Positions 29,164 through 40,642 are shown, counted from the first letter of the stretch. The stretch: DNA of 64,000 nt from Affinibrenneria salicis (GCF_008710095.1 NZ_VYKJ01000005.1:251375-315374); one strand, 5' to 3'. The notes: generated from the letters alone by a model not told the origin. Program-made: numbers and translations.

Positions 29164-29775
29164 TTAGTCACGGTGACTGAATACGGAATCCACCAGACCA
29201 TAGTCTACCGCCTCATCGGCCGACAGGAAACGATCGCGCTCAGTGTCTCTCTCTATTGCTTCGAGAGGCTGCCCCGAGTGTTTCGCCATCAGCTCGTTCA
29301 TCCGTGACTTCACTTTAAGGATCTCTTTGGCATGGATTTCAATATCCGTCGCCTGGCCCTGGTAGCCGCCCAGCGGCTGGTGAATCATCACCCGGGAATT
29401 CGGTAAACAGAAGCGCTTACCCCTGGCGCCGGCAGTCAGCAGAAAGGCCCCCATAGAGCAAGCCTGCCCCATGCAGATAGTGCTGACGTCCGGTTTAATA
29501 AACTGCATGGTATCGTAAATCGACATGCCGGCAGTGATAACCCCGCCCGGTGAGTTGATATACAAATAGATATCTTTTTCCGGGTTTTCGGCTTCCAGAA
29601 ACAGCATCTGAGCGACAACCAGGTTGGCCATATAGTCTTCTACCTGACCGGTCAGAAAGATAATCCGCTCTTTCAGTAAACGGGAATAAATATCGTAAGA
29701 GCGTTCCCCACGTGAAGTTTGCTCAACCACCATTGGCACCAGAGCCATATGAGGCGCTTGTCTTTCTTGTCCCAT
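29164..29775 (-). CDS. clpP: ClpP, proteolytic subunit of ClpXP/ClpAP
   Basis: A 203-aa serine peptidase that forms the double-heptamer chamber of ClpXP and ClpAP. The catalytic triad is Ser107 (GQACSMGAF), His132 (MIHQPLGG) and Asp181 (ERDRFLS). The ATG at 29775 is preceded by AGGAGACGGTA; the open frame extends 71 codons further but only through promoter sequence. The N-terminal propeptide is about four residues shorter than in E. coli (207 aa). A heat-shock promoter lies about 150 bp upstream. clpX follows. Confidence 0.97.
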   Translation of the reverse strand: MGQERQAPHMALVPMVVEQTSRGERSYDIYSRLLKERIIFLTGQVEDYMANLVVAQMLFLEAENPEKDIYLYINSPGGVITAGMSIYDTMQFIKPDVSTICMGQACSMGAFLLTAGARGKRFCLPNSRVMIHQPLGGYQGQATDIEIHAKEILKVKSRMNELMAKHSGQPLEAIERDTERDRFLSADEAVDYGLVDSVFSHRD

Positions 29776-29927
29776 TACCGTCTCCTGAAAAATTTCATTT
29801 ATCACCCAGTTCGTCGATTCTACTTGAGATTCACAATGATAACTATGCTCAAGTGTTCGCATAACCCGGACATTCAGACGCTCCCCCGGCCTCAGAGGTT
29901 GGCGCCGGATAGCCCTTATCACCGATA

Positions 29928-29955
29928 ACTGGGGGGTCTGCCGCCGTTTTTCAAG
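29928..29955 (-). promoter_or_regulatory. Sigma-32 heat-shock promoter of clpP
   Basis: On the minus strand CTTGAAA, a 13-bp spacer, CCCCCAGT: a perfect -35 and a near-consensus -10 for RpoH. It lies about 155 bp upstream of the clpP ATG. Confidence 0.8.
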
Positions 29956-29990
29956 TCCGCCCCGACGCTTTACGCCGACTGCGTTCATTC

Positions 29991-30191
29991 TATACTCATC
30001 ACACGCCAGGCTGCAGGAGCGTTGGCGGCGCTCAACTATTCGCCGCCGCCCTGAGTCCCACCCCTGCGGGACCGCCGCCAGCGGCGTGACGAGACGCGTT
30101 CATGCGCCCCACCCATGACGGGCCGGCGCGTTGCGTTGTTCAAAACGATAACGTTTTGTCCCGCCACTCGAATTATTTATTTAGAGTATAT
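29991..30191. repeat. Dispersed palindromic repeat, copy 3
   Basis: Begins TATACTCATCACACGCCAGG and ends TTTAGAGTATATA. It shares two internal blocks with copy 4: a CTGCAGGAGCGTTGGCGGCG-type block near the left end and CAAAACGATAACGTTTT near the right end. It fills most of the 692-bp clpP-tig gap, which is much longer than in E. coli. The remainder (30192-30385) shows no gene. Confidence 0.6.
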
Positions 30192-30385
30192 ACGCCGTAT
30201 TGATGCTTCAATATGCGGATAAAGCGCCGGTATCTTGTCGTTTAATCCAGCGAACTATCGCGCGGCGAATGCGCCGGCCAGACTCAACGCTGCGGGCCAA
30301 TCGGATGGCGACACCTGTTGACACTATAGTTTAGTTCAGCTGTCAATGCCCGATGAAAACGGAGACGAAGCAGCGGGTTAAATGC

Positions 30386-30417
30386 AAAAAAGCCCGTACC
30401 TTAAGGCTACGGGCTTT
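30386..30417 (-). terminator. Terminator after tig
   Basis: On the minus strand AGCCCGTA, a loop around GCCTTAAGG, TACGGGCT, then T6. It begins about 50 nt after the tig stop. Confidence 0.92.
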
Positions 30418-30467
30418 CGGTGGACCGGAGAAGCCAAAGCGCTCCGGTCTCAGCAAACAGCTAACGC

Positions 30468-31772
30468 TTATGCGCTGGCGGACTGGTTCATCAGCTCATT
30501 AAAGCCGACGGATTTTTCCGTCACTTTAGCGCCGGCCAGCAGCGCTTCAACAGCCTGCTCTTCCAGCGCCACGTTGCGCATATTGTTCATCAGCTCTTTG
30601 TTTTTACCGTAGAACTCGATGACTTCCTGCGGATCTTCGTAAGCGGAGGCCATTTCTTCAATCAGCGTTTTCACGCGATCTTCGTCCGCTTTCAGTTCGT
30701 TGCTGCTAATCACTTCGCTCAGCAGCAAACCGACCTGAACGCGACGCTTAGCCTGCTCTTCGAACAGTTCGCGCGGCAGTTCCAGCGCCTGTTTCTCATC
30801 GCCGCCGAAACGCTGGGCGGCCTGACGACGCAGAACGTCGATTTCGCCGTCAATCAGAGCGGCAGGCACGTCGATTTCATTCGCAGCGATCAGACCGTCG
30901 ATAACCTGGGTTTTTACACGGTTACGCACGGCGGCTTTCAGTTCACGCTCCATGTTCTTGCGAACTTCGGCGCGCAGACCGTCCAGAGAGCCATCGGCCA
31001 CGCCGAAACGCTTGATGAACTCTTCGGTCAGTTCCGGCAGTTCACGCTCTTCAACTTTCTTCAGCACGATAGCGAACTTAGCCGCTTTGCCTTTCAGGTT
31101 TTCAGCGTGATAGTCTTCCGGGAAAGTGACGTCGATAGTGAACTCTTCACCGGCTTTGTGGCCGACGACGCCGTCTTCGAAGCCCGGGATCATGCGGTTC
31201 TGGCCCATAGCCAGTACGAAATCGGTCGCTTTGCCGCCTTCGAACTCTTCACCATCGATGGAACCGGTGAAATCCAGCGTGGCGCGGTCTTCCGCCGTCG
31301 CGGCGTCGGCTTTTTCTTTCCAGTCCGCCTGCTGTTTACGCAGGGTTTCCAGCATACCGTCGACGTCGGCTTCGGTGACTTCAACCAGCGGTTTTTCTAC
31401 TTCGATCGCGTCCAGACCTTTCAGCTCGACGTCCGGATAGACTTCAAATTCGACAGAGTACGTGAAGTCTTCGCCAGCTTTATATTCGCCAGGAACATAC
31501 TGCGGCGCGCCGGCTGGGTTAATCTTTTCTTTAATGATGGCATCAACGAAATTACGCTGCATCAGATCGCCCAACACATCCTGACGGACTGAGGCGCCAT
31601 AGCGCTGAGCCACGATGTTCATCGGAACTTTACCTTTACGAAAGCCGTCAATGCGCACTTTTTTAGCGACATTCACCAGTTCGCTTTTTACTGCAGTCTC
31701 AATGCTATCCGCGGCAACAGTAATAGTTACACGACGCCCAAGGCCTTGAGTGGTTTCAACAGAAACTTGCAT
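30468..31772 (-). CDS. tig: Trigger factor, ribosome-associated chaperone
   Basis: A 434-aa protein (E. coli 432). Trigger factor binds ribosomal protein L23 at the exit tunnel and shields nascent chains. The ribosome-binding signature GFRKGKVP is in the N-terminal domain (residue about 44-51). The FKBP-type isomerase domain spans about 150-245 ([19 protein letters not shown] and [13 protein letters not shown]). The C-terminal chaperone arms follow. AGGTAACAAG precedes the ATG. It lies upstream of clpP-clpX-lon on the same strand, forming a proteostasis cluster. Confidence 0.98.
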   Translation of the reverse strand: MQVSVETTQGLGRRVTITVAADSIETAVKSELVNVAKKVRIDGFRKGKVPMNIVAQRYGASVRQDVLGDLMQRNFVDAIIKEKINPAGAPQYVPGEYKAGEDFTYSVEFEVYPDVELKGLDAIEVEKPLVEVTEADVDGMLETLRKQQADWKEKADAATAEDRATLDFTGSIDGEEFEGGKATDFVLAMGQNRMIPGFEDGVVGHKAGEEFTIDVTFPEDYHAENLKGKAAKFAIVLKKVEERELPELTEEFIKRFGVADGSLDGLRAEVRKNMERELKAAVRNRVKTQVIDGLIAANEIDVPAALIDGEIDVLRRQAAQRFGGDEKQALELPRELFEEQAKRRVQVGLLLSEVISSNELKADEDRVKTLIEEMASAYEDPQEVIEFYGKNKELMNNMRNVALEEQAVEALLAGAKVTEKSVGFNELMNQSASA

Positions 31773-31999
31773 CTTGTTACCTCAAAAAATCACAGTGCTC
31801 GGTCAACCCCAGAAGTCATTTTCAACAGCCTATCCCGCCGGATACGCGGCCCTGAAAGCGGCTTCCCGGAAGCGGGAAGGCGCGATTCGCTCGTTCCCGC
31901 TTCCCCGTATGTCAGAAGCGTCCCGAATACATTCCGGAAAATTAGACGCGGCATTATAGCGATATAGGCAGGGCGAGTCGAGGACAGTAAACACGCGGT

Positions 32000-32027
32000 T
32001 AAAACAGAAAACGGCCCGCGGGCCGTT
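32000..32027 (-). terminator. Terminator after bolA
   Basis: AACGGCCCGCGGGCCGTT (32010-32027) is a perfect 18-bp palindrome followed on the minus strand by TTCTGTTTT. It lies 76 nt beyond the bolA stop. The rest of the 331-bp tig-bolA gap shows no gene. Confidence 0.7.
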
Positions 32028-32103
32028 GGCAGAAACACAGAGCGGAAAATTTTCGCCGCAAACCGCGCGCAGGGGCGGCGGGCTGCCGGTCAACGGCGTG
32101 CTA

Positions 32104-32418
32104 TCAGGCGGTAATGCCGGCGCCGCGGCAGGGCGGCGATACCGGTACAGTATCCTGCAGCCCCTCCCACTCCTTTATGGTATAGGTGTGAAGCGCCAGT
32201 GCATGCACGGTTGCTGACAGTTCTTCAGACAGGACCGCATAGATAGCACGATGGCGGGTAAGAAAACGCTCTCCAGTAAAGCGATCGCTCACTAACACAA
32301 CTTTGAAGTGGCTCTCTGAACCCGCCGGGACGTTATGACGGTAACTTTCGTCAGTGACTTCCAGATGAAAAGGTTCAAACGCCGCCCTTAACTTTGCTTC
32401 TATTTGCTGACGAATCAT
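32104..32418 (-). CDS. bolA: BolA, stress and iron-sulfur related regulator
   Basis: A 104-aa BolA-fold protein (E. coli 105 aa). The signature [20 protein letters not shown] and the following [20 protein letters not shown] include the conserved His and the loop that coordinates an iron-sulfur cluster together with monothiol glutaredoxin. BolA affects cell shape, biofilm and stationary-phase gene expression. The ATG at 32418 has AAGGAGAACCGT upstream and is preferred to the frame start at 32439. Position between tig and yajG is as in E. coli. Confidence 0.95.
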   Translation of the reverse strand: MIRQQIEAKLRAAFEPFHLEVTDESYRHNVPAGSESHFKVVLVSDRFTGERFLTRHRAIYAVLSEELSATVHALALHTYTIKEWEGLQDTVPVSPPCRGAGITA

Positions 32419-32540
32419 ACGGTTCTCCTTACAACACAAAAGCGCTGCGTCCTGACGACTGCATTATCCATATCCATCTGAGACTCTTTTCCTGCCCAAT
32501 CGACTTTCAGCTGCTGAGCGACGATAACCGGGCCAGCCGA

Positions 32541-32676
32541 TATACCCGTTATATTGCAAATTGCAGGTGCGTTGACGGCGCTCGCTATTCAGCCCCCGGA
32601 GGCTCCCCCGTCGGCCAGCGCCGGCGCTGAACAAAACGATAACGCTTTCCCTGCGGCTCGGGTTATGCAGGGTATA
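32541..32676. repeat. Dispersed palindromic repeat, copy 4
   Basis: Starts TATACCCGTTATATTGCAAA and ends TATGCAGGGTATA. It shares GTGCGTTGACGGCGCTCGC and CAAAACGATAACGCTTT blocks with copy 3. It lies in the divergent bolA-yajG promoter gap (32419-32971), which otherwise shows no gene. Confidence 0.62.
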
Positions 32677-32971
32677 CCAATAGTCTGAAAATGACCGGTA
32701 TACTCATTTTCAATCTTAGCCGATTTCTTGTTTGTTATCGCCATCATAAAGTAAATTTACCGCCGGCGCCGCCCCGCGGCCCGACGGTTAACATGTCATC
32801 CTGAGCGGGGATATGATAAAAAGCGCTTTGCTCCGGACGGGAGTCGAATGCATCGGGCTGGGCAGCCAGTAAATTTTGTCGCGCTTAGCGCTTCCGCCCG
32901 GCGGCGGCAATGGTATGATATCAGGACTTTTTATCTGCTAACTCCCCTTAATCATTACTGAGAAAACTCGC

Positions 32972-33550
32972 ATGTTAAAAAAATTATTTTTTCCATTGTT
33001 CGCTGTTCTGATTCTGGCGGGCTGTGCCACGAAAAGTAACACGCTGGACGTAACGCCCAGGATTACGCTGCCTTCGCAGGATCCTTCTCTGATGGGCATC
33101 ACCATCAGCATTAACGGCGCCGATCAGCGCACCGACCAGGCGCTGGCGAAAGTCAACCGCGAAGGTCAACTGGTGACGCTGACGCCTTCGCGCGATCTGC
33201 GTTTCCTGCTGCAGGAAGCGCTGGAAAAACAGATGAGCGCGCGCGGCTATATGATCGGCACCGGCGGCCCGGTCGATTTGCAGATTATCGTCAATAATCT
33301 GTATGCCGACGTGGCGGAAGGCAACCTGCGCTACAACATCACCACCAAAGCGGATATCTCGATTATCTCCACCGCCGGCAACGGCAATAAACAGGTGAAG
33401 AACTACCGCTCTACCTATAACGTGCAGGGCGCCTTTACCGCCAGCAACGAAAAAATCACTAATGCGGTCAACACCGTGCTGGGCGATGTCATTAACGACA
33501 TGGCGCAGGACACCAGCGTCACCACCTTTATCAAGCAAAACGCGCGTTAA
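32972..33550 (+). CDS. yajG: YajG family lipoprotein
   Basis: A 192-aa lipoprotein, the same length as E. coli YajG. The signal peptide MLKKLFFPLFAVLILAGC ends in a lipobox. The mature domain contains the SQDPSLMGITISINGADQR segment and is predicted soluble in the periplasm. The function is unknown; in many enterobacteria yajG precedes ampG in one operon, and it does so here with a 189-nt gap. The divergent neighbour is bolA. Confidence 0.94.
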   Translation: MLKKLFFPLFAVLILAGCATKSNTLDVTPRITLPSQDPSLMGITISINGADQRTDQALAKVNREGQLVTLTPSRDLRFLLQEALEKQMSARGYMIGTGGPVDLQIIVNNLYADVAEGNLRYNITTKADISIISTAGNGNKQVKNYRSTYNVQGAFTASNEKITNAVNTVLGDVINDMAQDTSVTTFIKQNAR

Positions 33551-33739
33551 TCAGTTCGTTGACGAAGCGCATCAGGAAAAGCGGACCGGGGGAGCATAGC
33601 GGCGTAAATCGCCGGCGCGCCCTCCGGTTCGTCTGGAGCGATTGTTTCAGTCCCGTCAGCGGCTTTGTCGGCAATGACATCAATCCATATACCACCGCTT
33701 CCCCCGGCGCGCCTGCGGCGCTGGAGGAAAGAGCCTCTC

Positions 33740-35239
33740 ATGTTTAGTCGTGTATTCACGCTGTTCACTCAGCGCAACTCCGCCGTCCTGCTGCTGCTGG
33801 GCTTTGCTTCCGGCTTACCGCTGGCCCTGACCTCGGGCACGCTGCAGGCGTGGATGACGGTGGAAAAAGTCGATCTGAAAACGATCGGTTTTTTTTCGCT
33901 GGTCGGTCAGGCCTATGTGTTCAAGTTTTTGTGGTCGCCGCTCATGGACCGCTATACGCCGCCGTTTCTCGGGCGACGGCGCGGCTGGCTGCTGCTAAGC
34001 CAGCTCGGTCTGTTCATCACCATCGCCGCGATGTCTTTTATGGAGCCATCGCGCGATCTGTGGTGGCTGGCGGCGCTGGCGGCGCTGGTCGCCTTTTGTT
34101 CCGCCTCTCAGGACATTGTGTTCGATGCGTATAAGACCGATCTGTTGCCGCCGCAGGAACGCGGCAGCGGCGCGGCGATTTCCGTACTCGGCTATCGGCT
34201 GGCGATGATGGTTTCCGGCGGGTTGGCGCTGTGGATTGCCGATCGGCTGCTGGGCTGGCAGTCAACCTACTGGCTGATGGCCGGCATGATGCTGCTCAGC
34301 ACGCTCGCGACGCTCATGGCGCCGGAGCCGGACACCCGCGTTCCCGCGCCGGCCAGCATGGAGCAGGCCATTGCGGCGCCGCTGCGCGATTTCTTCGGCC
34401 GCGATAATGCCTGGCTGATCCTGCTGCTGATCGTGCTGTATAAGCTGGGCGACGCCTTTGCCATCAGTCTGAACACAACCTTTTTGATCCGCGGCGTGGG
34501 TTTTGACCCCGCCGACGTCGGCGTCATCAACAAAACGCTGGGCCTGTTCGCCACAATCGTCGGCGCGCTGTACGGCGGTCTGCTGATGCAGCGATTATCC
34601 CTGTTCCGCGCCCTGCTGCTGTTCGGTATTTTGCAGGCGATATCGAACGCCGGCTACTGGCTGCTGGCGCTGACCGATAAAAATATGCTGACCATGGCCG
34701 GCGCCGTGTTTCTGGAAAACCTGTGCGGCGGCATGGGCACCGCGGCGTTCGTCGCGCTGCTAATGACCCTGTGTAATAAATCCTTTTCCGCGACCCAGTT
34801 TGCACTGCTGTCCGCGCTGTCCGCCGTCGGCAGAGTGTACGTCGGGCCGCTCGCCGGCTGGTTCGTCGAAGCGCATGGCTGGGCATGGTTCTACCTGTTC
34901 TCGATCGTCGCCGCGCTGCCTGGTCTGGCGCTGTTGCTGGTTTGTCGCCAGACGCTGGAATATACCCAAAGCACCGACACCTTCATGCCGCGCCGTTTTT
35001 TTGTACGCGGCTATCGCATGGCGCTGTACACGCTGATCGCTGGCTGCCTGCTGCTGGGCTGGTGGCTGCTGTTGCTGATTGTCCGTCAGGCTATCCGGAT
35101 AAGCGGTTTCGGTGACATCGACTGGCTGAACAGCGGGCTGGTGACGGAAGGGCTGCTGAGCGCCGGGGGCGCTCTGGCGTTGATCGGTATCCTGTACGGC
35201 GCTCTGCTGGATTATCTGGCGCAGAGGCGCAAAAAATAA
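33740..35239 (+). CDS. ampG: AmpG, anhydromuropeptide permease
   Basis: A 499-aa major-facilitator protein (E. coli 491 aa) with about 14 membrane segments. It imports GlcNAc-anhydro-MurNAc peptides released by cell-wall turnover, feeding recycling and, where ampC is inducible, AmpR signalling. Typical segments are GFASGLPLALTSGTLQAWM, ASQDIVFDAYKTDLLP and FLENLCGGMGTAAFVALLM. The ATG at 33740 starts the family N-terminus MFSRVFTLFTQRNS and follows GGAGGAAAGAG. The longer frame from 33665 is not supported. The cyo operon follows after a 422-nt gap. Confidence 0.95.
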   Translation: MFSRVFTLFTQRNSAVLLLLGFASGLPLALTSGTLQAWMTVEKVDLKTIGFFSLVGQAYVFKFLWSPLMDRYTPPFLGRRRGWLLLSQLGLFITIAAMSFMEPSRDLWWLAALAALVAFCSASQDIVFDAYKTDLLPPQERGSGAAISVLGYRLAMMVSGGLALWIADRLLGWQSTYWLMAGMMLLSTLATLMAPEPDTRVPAPASMEQAIAAPLRDFFGRDNAWLILLLIVLYKLGDAFAISLNTTFLIRGVGFDPADVGVINKTLGLFATIVGALYGGLLMQRLSLFRALLLFGILQAISNAGYWLLALTDKNMLTMAGAVFLENLCGGMGTAAFVALLMTLCNKSFSATQFALLSALSAVGRVYVGPLAGWFVEAHGWAWFYLFSIVAALPGLALLLVCRQTLEYTQSTDTFMPRRFFVRGYRMALYTLIAGCLLLGWWLLLLIVRQAIRISGFGDIDWLNSGLVTEGLLSAGGALALIGILYGALLDYLAQRRKK

Positions 35240-35404
35240 ATTCAGCCGGCCGCAGGATAAAAACGATTTCAGCACATTATTATTTCTTATAAGAAGTATT
35301 TTTAGCGAAAAATATCGGGTTGGGTAAATTTTTCTGCCGGCGGATTAAGACGCTCCCTTCATTTCTTATTTTTTATCTGACACGGTCCCAAATGCTAACA
35401 ATTT

Positions 35405-35413
35405 GTTAATTAA
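35405..35413. promoter_or_regulatory. ArcA-like box upstream of cyoA
   Basis: GTTAATTAA matches the core of the ArcA site (GTTAATTAAATGTTA). ArcA represses cyo at low oxygen in E. coli. It lies in the AT-rich 422-bp cyoA upstream region (35240-35661), which contains no gene. Confidence 0.4.
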
Positions 35414-35661
35414 AAAACAAATAACGCATTTACCGGTTACCTGTTCTATATTGAATATAAGCGCTGTACTGAAAGACCTGATAATTGATTGTTTTCGCTG
35501 GAAAGTTTGTCAAAAAAACGACATGTTTGTGACAAGCAAGGCAAAAAACAGTAACAATATACTGACACAAGTCTAATCATGTTTACAGTGCAGCAACCTT
35601 CCCGTAAAATGCCCGCTCGCATGAAACGCCAGGATAGAGCCCTTGTAATTGAGGTCGCTAG

Positions 35662-36624
35662 ATGAGACTCAGGAAATACAATAAAAGTTTTGGGATGCTG
35701 TCTTTATTTGCAGCCACGCTGATGCTCAGCGGTTGCGATATGGCACTGATGAACCCCAAAGGACAAATCGGACTAGAGCAGCGAACGCTGATACTGACGG
35801 CCATCGGCCTGATGTTGATCGTTGTGATCCCGGTGATTATTATGACTATCGCCTTCGCCTGGAAGTTCCGCGCTTCCAATGAAAAGGCGAAGTACACCCC
35901 CAACTGGGCGCATTCCAATAAGATCGAAGCCGTGGTCTGGACTGTCCCCATCATTATCGTCGCGATCCTCGCCACGATAACGTGGAAAACCACCCATGCG
36001 CTTGATCCCTATAAGCCGCTGGCCTCCGATGTGAAGCCGATAACGGTCGAGGTGGTATCGCTCGACTGGAAGTGGCTGTTCGTCTATCCGGAACTGGGCA
36101 TCGCCAGCGTCAACGAACTGGCGTTTCCGGCTAACGTACCGGTTGAGTTTAAAATCACCGCCAACTCCGTGATGAACTCATTCTTTATTCCTCGTCTCGG
36201 CGGCCAGATTTACGCCATGGCGGGTATGCAGACCAGGCTTCATTTGATCGCCAACGAACCCGGAAAATATGACGGTATCTCAGGCGCCTACAGCGGTCAC
36301 GGCTTCTCCGGCATGAAATTCACCGCGATTGCCACGCCGACGCAGGAAGCCTTCGATCAGTGGGTTGCCGCCGTTCGCCAGTCATCCCATACGCTCAATA
36401 CCATGGATGAATTCGAGACATTGGCCCAGCCAAGCGAATACCACCCGGTTGAGTATTTCTCCAGCGTGCAGCCGGAATTGTTCAAAAATATTCTTGGCAA
36501 ATTTGTCGGGCACGATATGGACATGCATCAGCAGGGGCACGCTGAACATAGCGGCGCAGAGCAGCCGGCGCATGACGGCATGAATATGGGTGAGCACGCG
36601 TCCCATTCCGGATCTGAGGGATAA
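35662..36624 (+). CDS. cyoA: Cytochrome bo3 ubiquinol oxidase subunit II
   Basis: A 320-aa subunit II. It is a lipoprotein ([11 protein letters not shown]) with two transmembrane helices (about residues 45-65 and 90-110) and a periplasmic cupredoxin-like domain that lacks the CuA ligands, as expected for a quinol oxidase. The C-terminal tail is rich in His and Met (about residues 283-316), as in E. coli CyoA. GAGGTCG precedes the ATG. It is first gene of cyoABCDE, with cyoB 5 nt after its stop. Confidence 0.97.
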   Translation: MRLRKYNKSFGMLSLFAATLMLSGCDMALMNPKGQIGLEQRTLILTAIGLMLIVVIPVIIMTIAFAWKFRASNEKAKYTPNWAHSNKIEAVVWTVPIIIVAILATITWKTTHALDPYKPLASDVKPITVEVVSLDWKWLFVYPELGIASVNELAFPANVPVEFKITANSVMNSFFIPRLGGQIYAMAGMQTRLHLIANEPGKYDGISGAYSGHGFSGMKFTAIATPTQEAFDQWVAAVRQSSHTLNTMDEFETLAQPSEYHPVEYFSSVQPELFKNILGKFVGHDMDMHQQGHAEHSGAEQPAHDGMNMGEHASHSGSEG

Positions 36625-36629
36625 ATAAG

Positions 36630-38621
36630 ATGTTGGGAAAATTAACGCTTGATGCGGTTCCGTATCATGAACCGATCATTATGGTCACCGTCGCGGCAAT
36701 CATCGTCGGCGGCGCGGCCCTGTTGGGCCTGATTACCTGGCTCGGTAAATGGAAATGGCTGTGGAAGGAGTGGTTTACCTCGGTAGACCACAAAAAGATC
36801 GGTATCATGTACATCATCGTCGGCCTGGTGATGATGCTGCGCGGCTTCGCCGACGCCATTATGATGCGCGGTCAGCAGGTACTGGCCTCGGCCGGCGCCG
36901 AAGGGTTTCTCAATCCGCATCATTACGATCAGATTTTCACCGCCCACGGCGTGATCATGATCTTTTTCGTGGCGACGCCCTTTGTGGTCGGCCTGATGAA
37001 TATCGTGGTGCCGCTGCAGATCGGCGCGCGCGATGTCGCCTTTCCGTTCCTGAACTCGCTGAGTTTCTGGCTGTTCGTCGCCGGCGTCATCCTGATCAAC
37101 CTGTCGCTGGGCGTCGGCGAATTCGCCCAGACCGGCTGGGTGGCCTACCCGCCGCTATCCGGTAAGGAGTACAGTCCCGGCGTCGGGGTGGACTACTGGA
37201 TATGGAGTCTGCAGATATCCGGCCTCGGCACCACGCTGACCGGGGTGAACTTCTTCGCCACCATCATGAAAATGCGCGCGCCCGGCATGTCGTTAATGAA
37301 GATGCCGGTATTCACCTGGACCGCGTTGTGCACTAACGTGTTGATTATCGCCGCTTTCCCGATTTTAACGGTAACCATCGCCCTGCTGACCCTGGACCGC
37401 TACCTGGGTACCCATTTCTTCACCAATGATATGGGCGGCAACATGATGATGTACATCAACCTGATTTGGGCCTGGGGCCATCCGGAAGTGTACATCCTGG
37501 TGCTGCCGGTGTTTGGCGTCTACTCCGAGGTGGTGGCCACTTTTTGTAAAAAACGGCTGTTTGGCTATACCTCGCTGGTCTGGGCGACGATCGCCATCAC
37601 CGTGCTGTCCTTCATCGTCTGGCTGCACCACTTTTTCACCATGGGGTCCGGCGCGAACGTCAATGCCTTCTTCGGTATCGCCACCATGATTATTTCCATT
37701 CCGACCGGGGTGAAAATTTTCAACTGGCTGTTCACCATGTATCAGGGCCGTATTCAGCCCCACTCCACCATGCTGTGGACCACCGGCTTCATCATCACCT
37801 TCTCCATCGGCGGGATGACCGGCGTGCTGCTGGCGGTGCCGGGCGCCAACTTCGTGCTGCACAACAGTCTGTTCCTGATCGCGCATTTCCATAACGTGAT
37901 CATCGGCGGCGTGGTGTTCGGCTGCTTTGCCGGCATCACCTACTGGTTCCCGAAAGCGTTCGGCTTCAAACTGAACGAAACCTGGGGCAAACGCGCCTTC
38001 TGGTTCTGGATTATCGGCTTCTTCGTCGCCTTTATGCCGCTGTATATCCTCGGCTTTATGGGCATGACCCGCCGTCTGAGCCAGCAGATCAACCCCGAGT
38101 TCCACCCGTTGCTGGTGGTGGCCTCGTTCGGCGCCGTGCTGATCGGGATTGGCGTGCTGTGCCAGCTAATCCAGTACTACGTCAGTATCCGCGATCGCCA
38201 TCAAAATCTGGATTTAACCGGCGACCCGTGGGATGCGCGCACGCTCGAATGGTCAACCTCTTCGCCGCCGCCGTTCTACAATTTCGCCATCGTGCCGAAC
38301 GTGGATGAACGCGACGCCTTCTGGGAAAGCAAAGAGAAAGGCGAGGCCTATCAGAAACCCGCCGCCTATGAAGAGATCCATATGCCGAAGAACACCGGCG
38401 CCGGGGTGATTATCTCCGCCTTCAGTCTGATCTTCGGGTTCGCCATGATCTGGCATATCTGGTGGCTCGCCATCGTCGGCTTTGCCGGCATGATCGTGAC
38501 CTGGATCGTACATAGCTTTAACGAAGACGTTGATTACTACGTACCGGTCGCGGAAGTCGAGAGCATTGAAAACCGGCACTTTGATCAAATCAGCAAGGCA
38601 GGTCTGAAACATGGCAACTGA
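36630..38621 (+). CDS. cyoB: Cytochrome bo3 ubiquinol oxidase subunit I
   Basis: A 663-aa subunit, the same length as E. coli CyoB, with about 15 transmembrane helices. It holds low-spin haem b and the haem o3-CuB centre. Ligand motifs seen: [12 protein letters not shown] (CuB His and cross-linked Tyr region), WLHHFFTMG (two CuB His) and [12 protein letters not shown] (axial haem ligands). It oxidises ubiquinol, reduces oxygen and pumps protons. It overlaps the cyoC start by 11 nt. Confidence 0.98.
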   Translation: MLGKLTLDAVPYHEPIIMVTVAAIIVGGAALLGLITWLGKWKWLWKEWFTSVDHKKIGIMYIIVGLVMMLRGFADAIMMRGQQVLASAGAEGFLNPHHYDQIFTAHGVIMIFFVATPFVVGLMNIVVPLQIGARDVAFPFLNSLSFWLFVAGVILINLSLGVGEFAQTGWVAYPPLSGKEYSPGVGVDYWIWSLQISGLGTTLTGVNFFATIMKMRAPGMSLMKMPVFTWTALCTNVLIIAAFPILTVTIALLTLDRYLGTHFFTNDMGGNMMMYINLIWAWGHPEVYILVLPVFGVYSEVVATFCKKRLFGYTSLVWATIAITVLSFIVWLHHFFTMGSGANVNAFFGIATMIISIPTGVKIFNWLFTMYQGRIQPHSTMLWTTGFIITFSIGGMTGVLLAVPGANFVLHNSLFLIAHFHNVIIGGVVFGCFAGITYWFPKAFGFKLNETWGKRAFWFWIIGFFVAFMPLYILGFMGMTRRLSQQINPEFHPLLVVASFGAVLIGIGVLCQLIQYYVSIRDRHQNLDLTGDPWDARTLEWSTSSPPPFYNFAIVPNVDERDAFWESKEKGEAYQKPAAYEEIHMPKNTGAGVIISAFSLIFGFAMIWHIWWLAIVGFAGMIVTWIVHSFNEDVDYYVPVAEVESIENRHFDQISKAGLKHGN

Positions 38622-39225
38622 AACTCTGACCAACCATAACGCCGCCCATGCCGGGCATGAGCACCACGATGCGGGAGCCACCAAAGTATTCGGCTTCTGG
38701 ATCTACCTGATGAGCGACTGCATTCTGTTTGCGTCCCTGTTCGCAACCTATGCGGTGCTGGTCAACGGCGTTGCCGGCGGCCCGGCGGGCAAAGATCTGT
38801 TCGAACTGCCGTTCGTGCTGGTGGAAACCTTTGTGCTGCTGTTCAGCAGCATCACCTACGGCATGGCCATGATTGCCATGAACAAAGGGCTGACGTCGCA
38901 GGTTAATCGCTGGCTCGGCCTGACGTTCCTGTTCGGCCTGACGTTTATCGCGATGGAAATCTATGAGTTCCATCATCTGATCGTACAGGGTCACGGCCCG
39001 GATCACAGCGCCTTTCTGTCGGCCTTCTTTGCGCTGGTGGGAACGCACGGTCTGCACGTGACCGGCGGCCTGATATGGATTCTGATCATGATGATTCAGG
39101 TCGCCCGCCGCGGCCTGACCGCCACCAACAAAACCCGGCTGATGTGTCTGAGCCTGTTCTGGCACTTCCTGGACGTTGTGTGGATCTGTGTATTTACCGT
39201 TGTTTATCTGATGGGGGCGCTGTAA
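38611..39225 (+). CDS. cyoC: Cytochrome bo3 ubiquinol oxidase subunit III
   Basis: A 204-aa subunit III with five membrane helices, the same length as E. coli CyoC. Features include [20 protein letters not shown], the acidic membrane residue in [19 protein letters not shown] and [13 protein letters not shown]. It stabilises subunit I. It starts within the end of cyoB, and its stop overlaps the cyoD start (TAATG), so the genes are translationally coupled. Confidence 0.97.
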   Translation: MATETLTNHNAAHAGHEHHDAGATKVFGFWIYLMSDCILFASLFATYAVLVNGVAGGPAGKDLFELPFVLVETFVLLFSSITYGMAMIAMNKGLTSQVNRWLGLTFLFGLTFIAMEIYEFHHLIVQGHGPDHSAFLSAFFALVGTHGLHVTGGLIWILIMMIQVARRGLTATNKTRLMCLSLFWHFLDVVWICVFTVVYLMGAL

Positions 39226-39557
39226 TGAGTCATTCACCAACCGATCACAGCGGCGCCAGCCACGGCAGCGTGAAGAGTTATCTGACCGGCTTTATTCTGT
39301 CCGTCATTTTAACCGTGATTCCGTTCGCGCTGGTCATGAACGGTTCGGCATCGCATACCGTGCTGGTGCTGGCGCTGGTGGGCTGCGCCGTGATTCAGAT
39401 TCTGGTGCATCTGGTCTATTTCCTGCACATGAACACCTCGTCGGAAGAGCGCTGGAACGTGGTGGCATTGCTGTTTACCCTCCTGATCATCGCTATTGTC
39501 GTGGTGGGCTCCATCTGGATTATGTGGAACACGCACAACAACATGATGGTCTTCTGA
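39225..39557 (+). CDS. cyoD: Cytochrome bo3 ubiquinol oxidase subunit IV
   Basis: A 110-aa subunit IV (E. coli 109) with three transmembrane helices. The start [20 protein letters not shown] at 39225 overlaps the cyoC stop codon by one base; the open frame reaches further upstream only inside cyoC. The segment [16 protein letters not shown] ([19 protein letters not shown]) is diagnostic. It aids CuB binding and assembly of the oxidase. Confidence 0.96.
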   Translation: MSHSPTDHSGASHGSVKSYLTGFILSVILTVIPFALVMNGSASHTVLVLALVGCAVIQILVHLVYFLHMNTSSEERWNVVALLFTLLIIAIVVVGSIWIMWNTHNNMMVF

Positions 39558-39567
39558 AGAGTCGTAA

Positions 39568-40461
39568 ATGATGATTAAGCAATACCTGCAAGTGGCCAAG
39601 CCGGGAATTATTTTCGGTAATCTGATTTCCGTTATCGGGGGGTTCCTCCTTGCGGCCAAAGGCAGCATCGATTATTCCCTGTTTTTCTCCACCCTGGTGG
39701 GGGTATCACTGGTCGTGGCGTCGGGCTGCGTTTTCAATAACGTCATTGACCGTGATATCGACAAAAAAATGGAGAGAACCAAAAATCGTGTTCTGGTCCG
39801 CGGGCTGATTTCCGTTAAGGTCTCGCTGGTCTATGCGTCGGTGCTGGGTATTGCGGGCTTTGCGTTGCTGTATCTGGCGGCCAACCCGCTGGCGATGTGG
39901 CTGGCCGTAATGGGCTTCATCGTTTACGTGGGCGTTTACAGCTTGTACATGAAACGCCACTCGGTGTACGGCACGCTGATCGGCAGCCTGTCCGGCGCGG
40001 CGCCGCCGGTCATCGGCTATTGCGCGGTCAGCAATCAGTTTGATGCCGGTGCCTTGATCCTGCTGCTGATCTTCAGTCTGTGGCAAATGCCCCACTCTTA
40101 CGCCATCGCGATTTTTCGCTTCAAAGATTATCAGGCGGCCAATATTCCGGTTCTGCCGGTGGTCAGAGGCATTTCGGTGGCCAAACATCATATTACGCTG
40201 TATATCATCGCCTTTATGGTCGCCACGCTGATGCTGTCGCTGGGCGGCTACGCAGGCTACAAATATCTGGCGGTGGCCGCTGCGGTCAGCGTATGGTGGC
40301 TGGGAATGGCGCTGTCGGGTTACAAAAACGCCAATGACGATAAGGTTTGGGCGCGAAAACTGTTTATTTTCTCCATCGTGGCCATCACATCGCTCAGCAT
40401 CATGATGTCGGTCGACTTTATGACCCCGTCTGCCGATATCCTGCTCACCCGGCTCAATTAA
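39568..40461 (+). CDS. cyoE: Protohaem IX farnesyltransferase (haem O synthase)
   Basis: A 297-aa UbiA-family membrane prenyltransferase (E. coli 296). It adds farnesyl to haem b to make haem O for the CyoB active site. Prenyl-diphosphate binding motifs [18 protein letters not shown] and [19 protein letters not shown] are intact, with [18 protein letters not shown] near the end. It is the last gene of the cyo operon, 10 nt after cyoD, and is followed by yajR after 181 nt. Confidence 0.97.
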   Translation: MMIKQYLQVAKPGIIFGNLISVIGGFLLAAKGSIDYSLFFSTLVGVSLVVASGCVFNNVIDRDIDKKMERTKNRVLVRGLISVKVSLVYASVLGIAGFALLYLAANPLAMWLAVMGFIVYVGVYSLYMKRHSVYGTLIGSLSGAAPPVIGYCAVSNQFDAGALILLLIFSLWQMPHSYAIAIFRFKDYQAANIPVLPVVRGISVAKHHITLYIIAFMVATLMLSLGGYAGYKYLAVAAAVSVWWLGMALSGYKNANDDKVWARKLFIFSIVAITSLSIMMSVDFMTPSADILLTRLN

Positions 40462-40642
40462 CGCAACGCCGTTATTGTCAGCCGTCGCCGGATGGGTCCC
40501 GCCCGCCCGGCGACGCTATCCTTTCCCGCGCGCGCCCCGAGTTTCCTGCTTATCCCCGTTTGCCAAATGACGTAACAAAGCTGGCGTTTACTCGCTGCCG
40601 CCAGGCACATACACTAGCGCCGGTTGCTTTTTCGAGGTGGTA

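Noticed and set aside
33547..33768. Minus-strand frame in the yajG-ampG gap
   Set aside because: It overlaps the ampG start region antisense and has no motif; the gap is adequately explained as the ampG leader.
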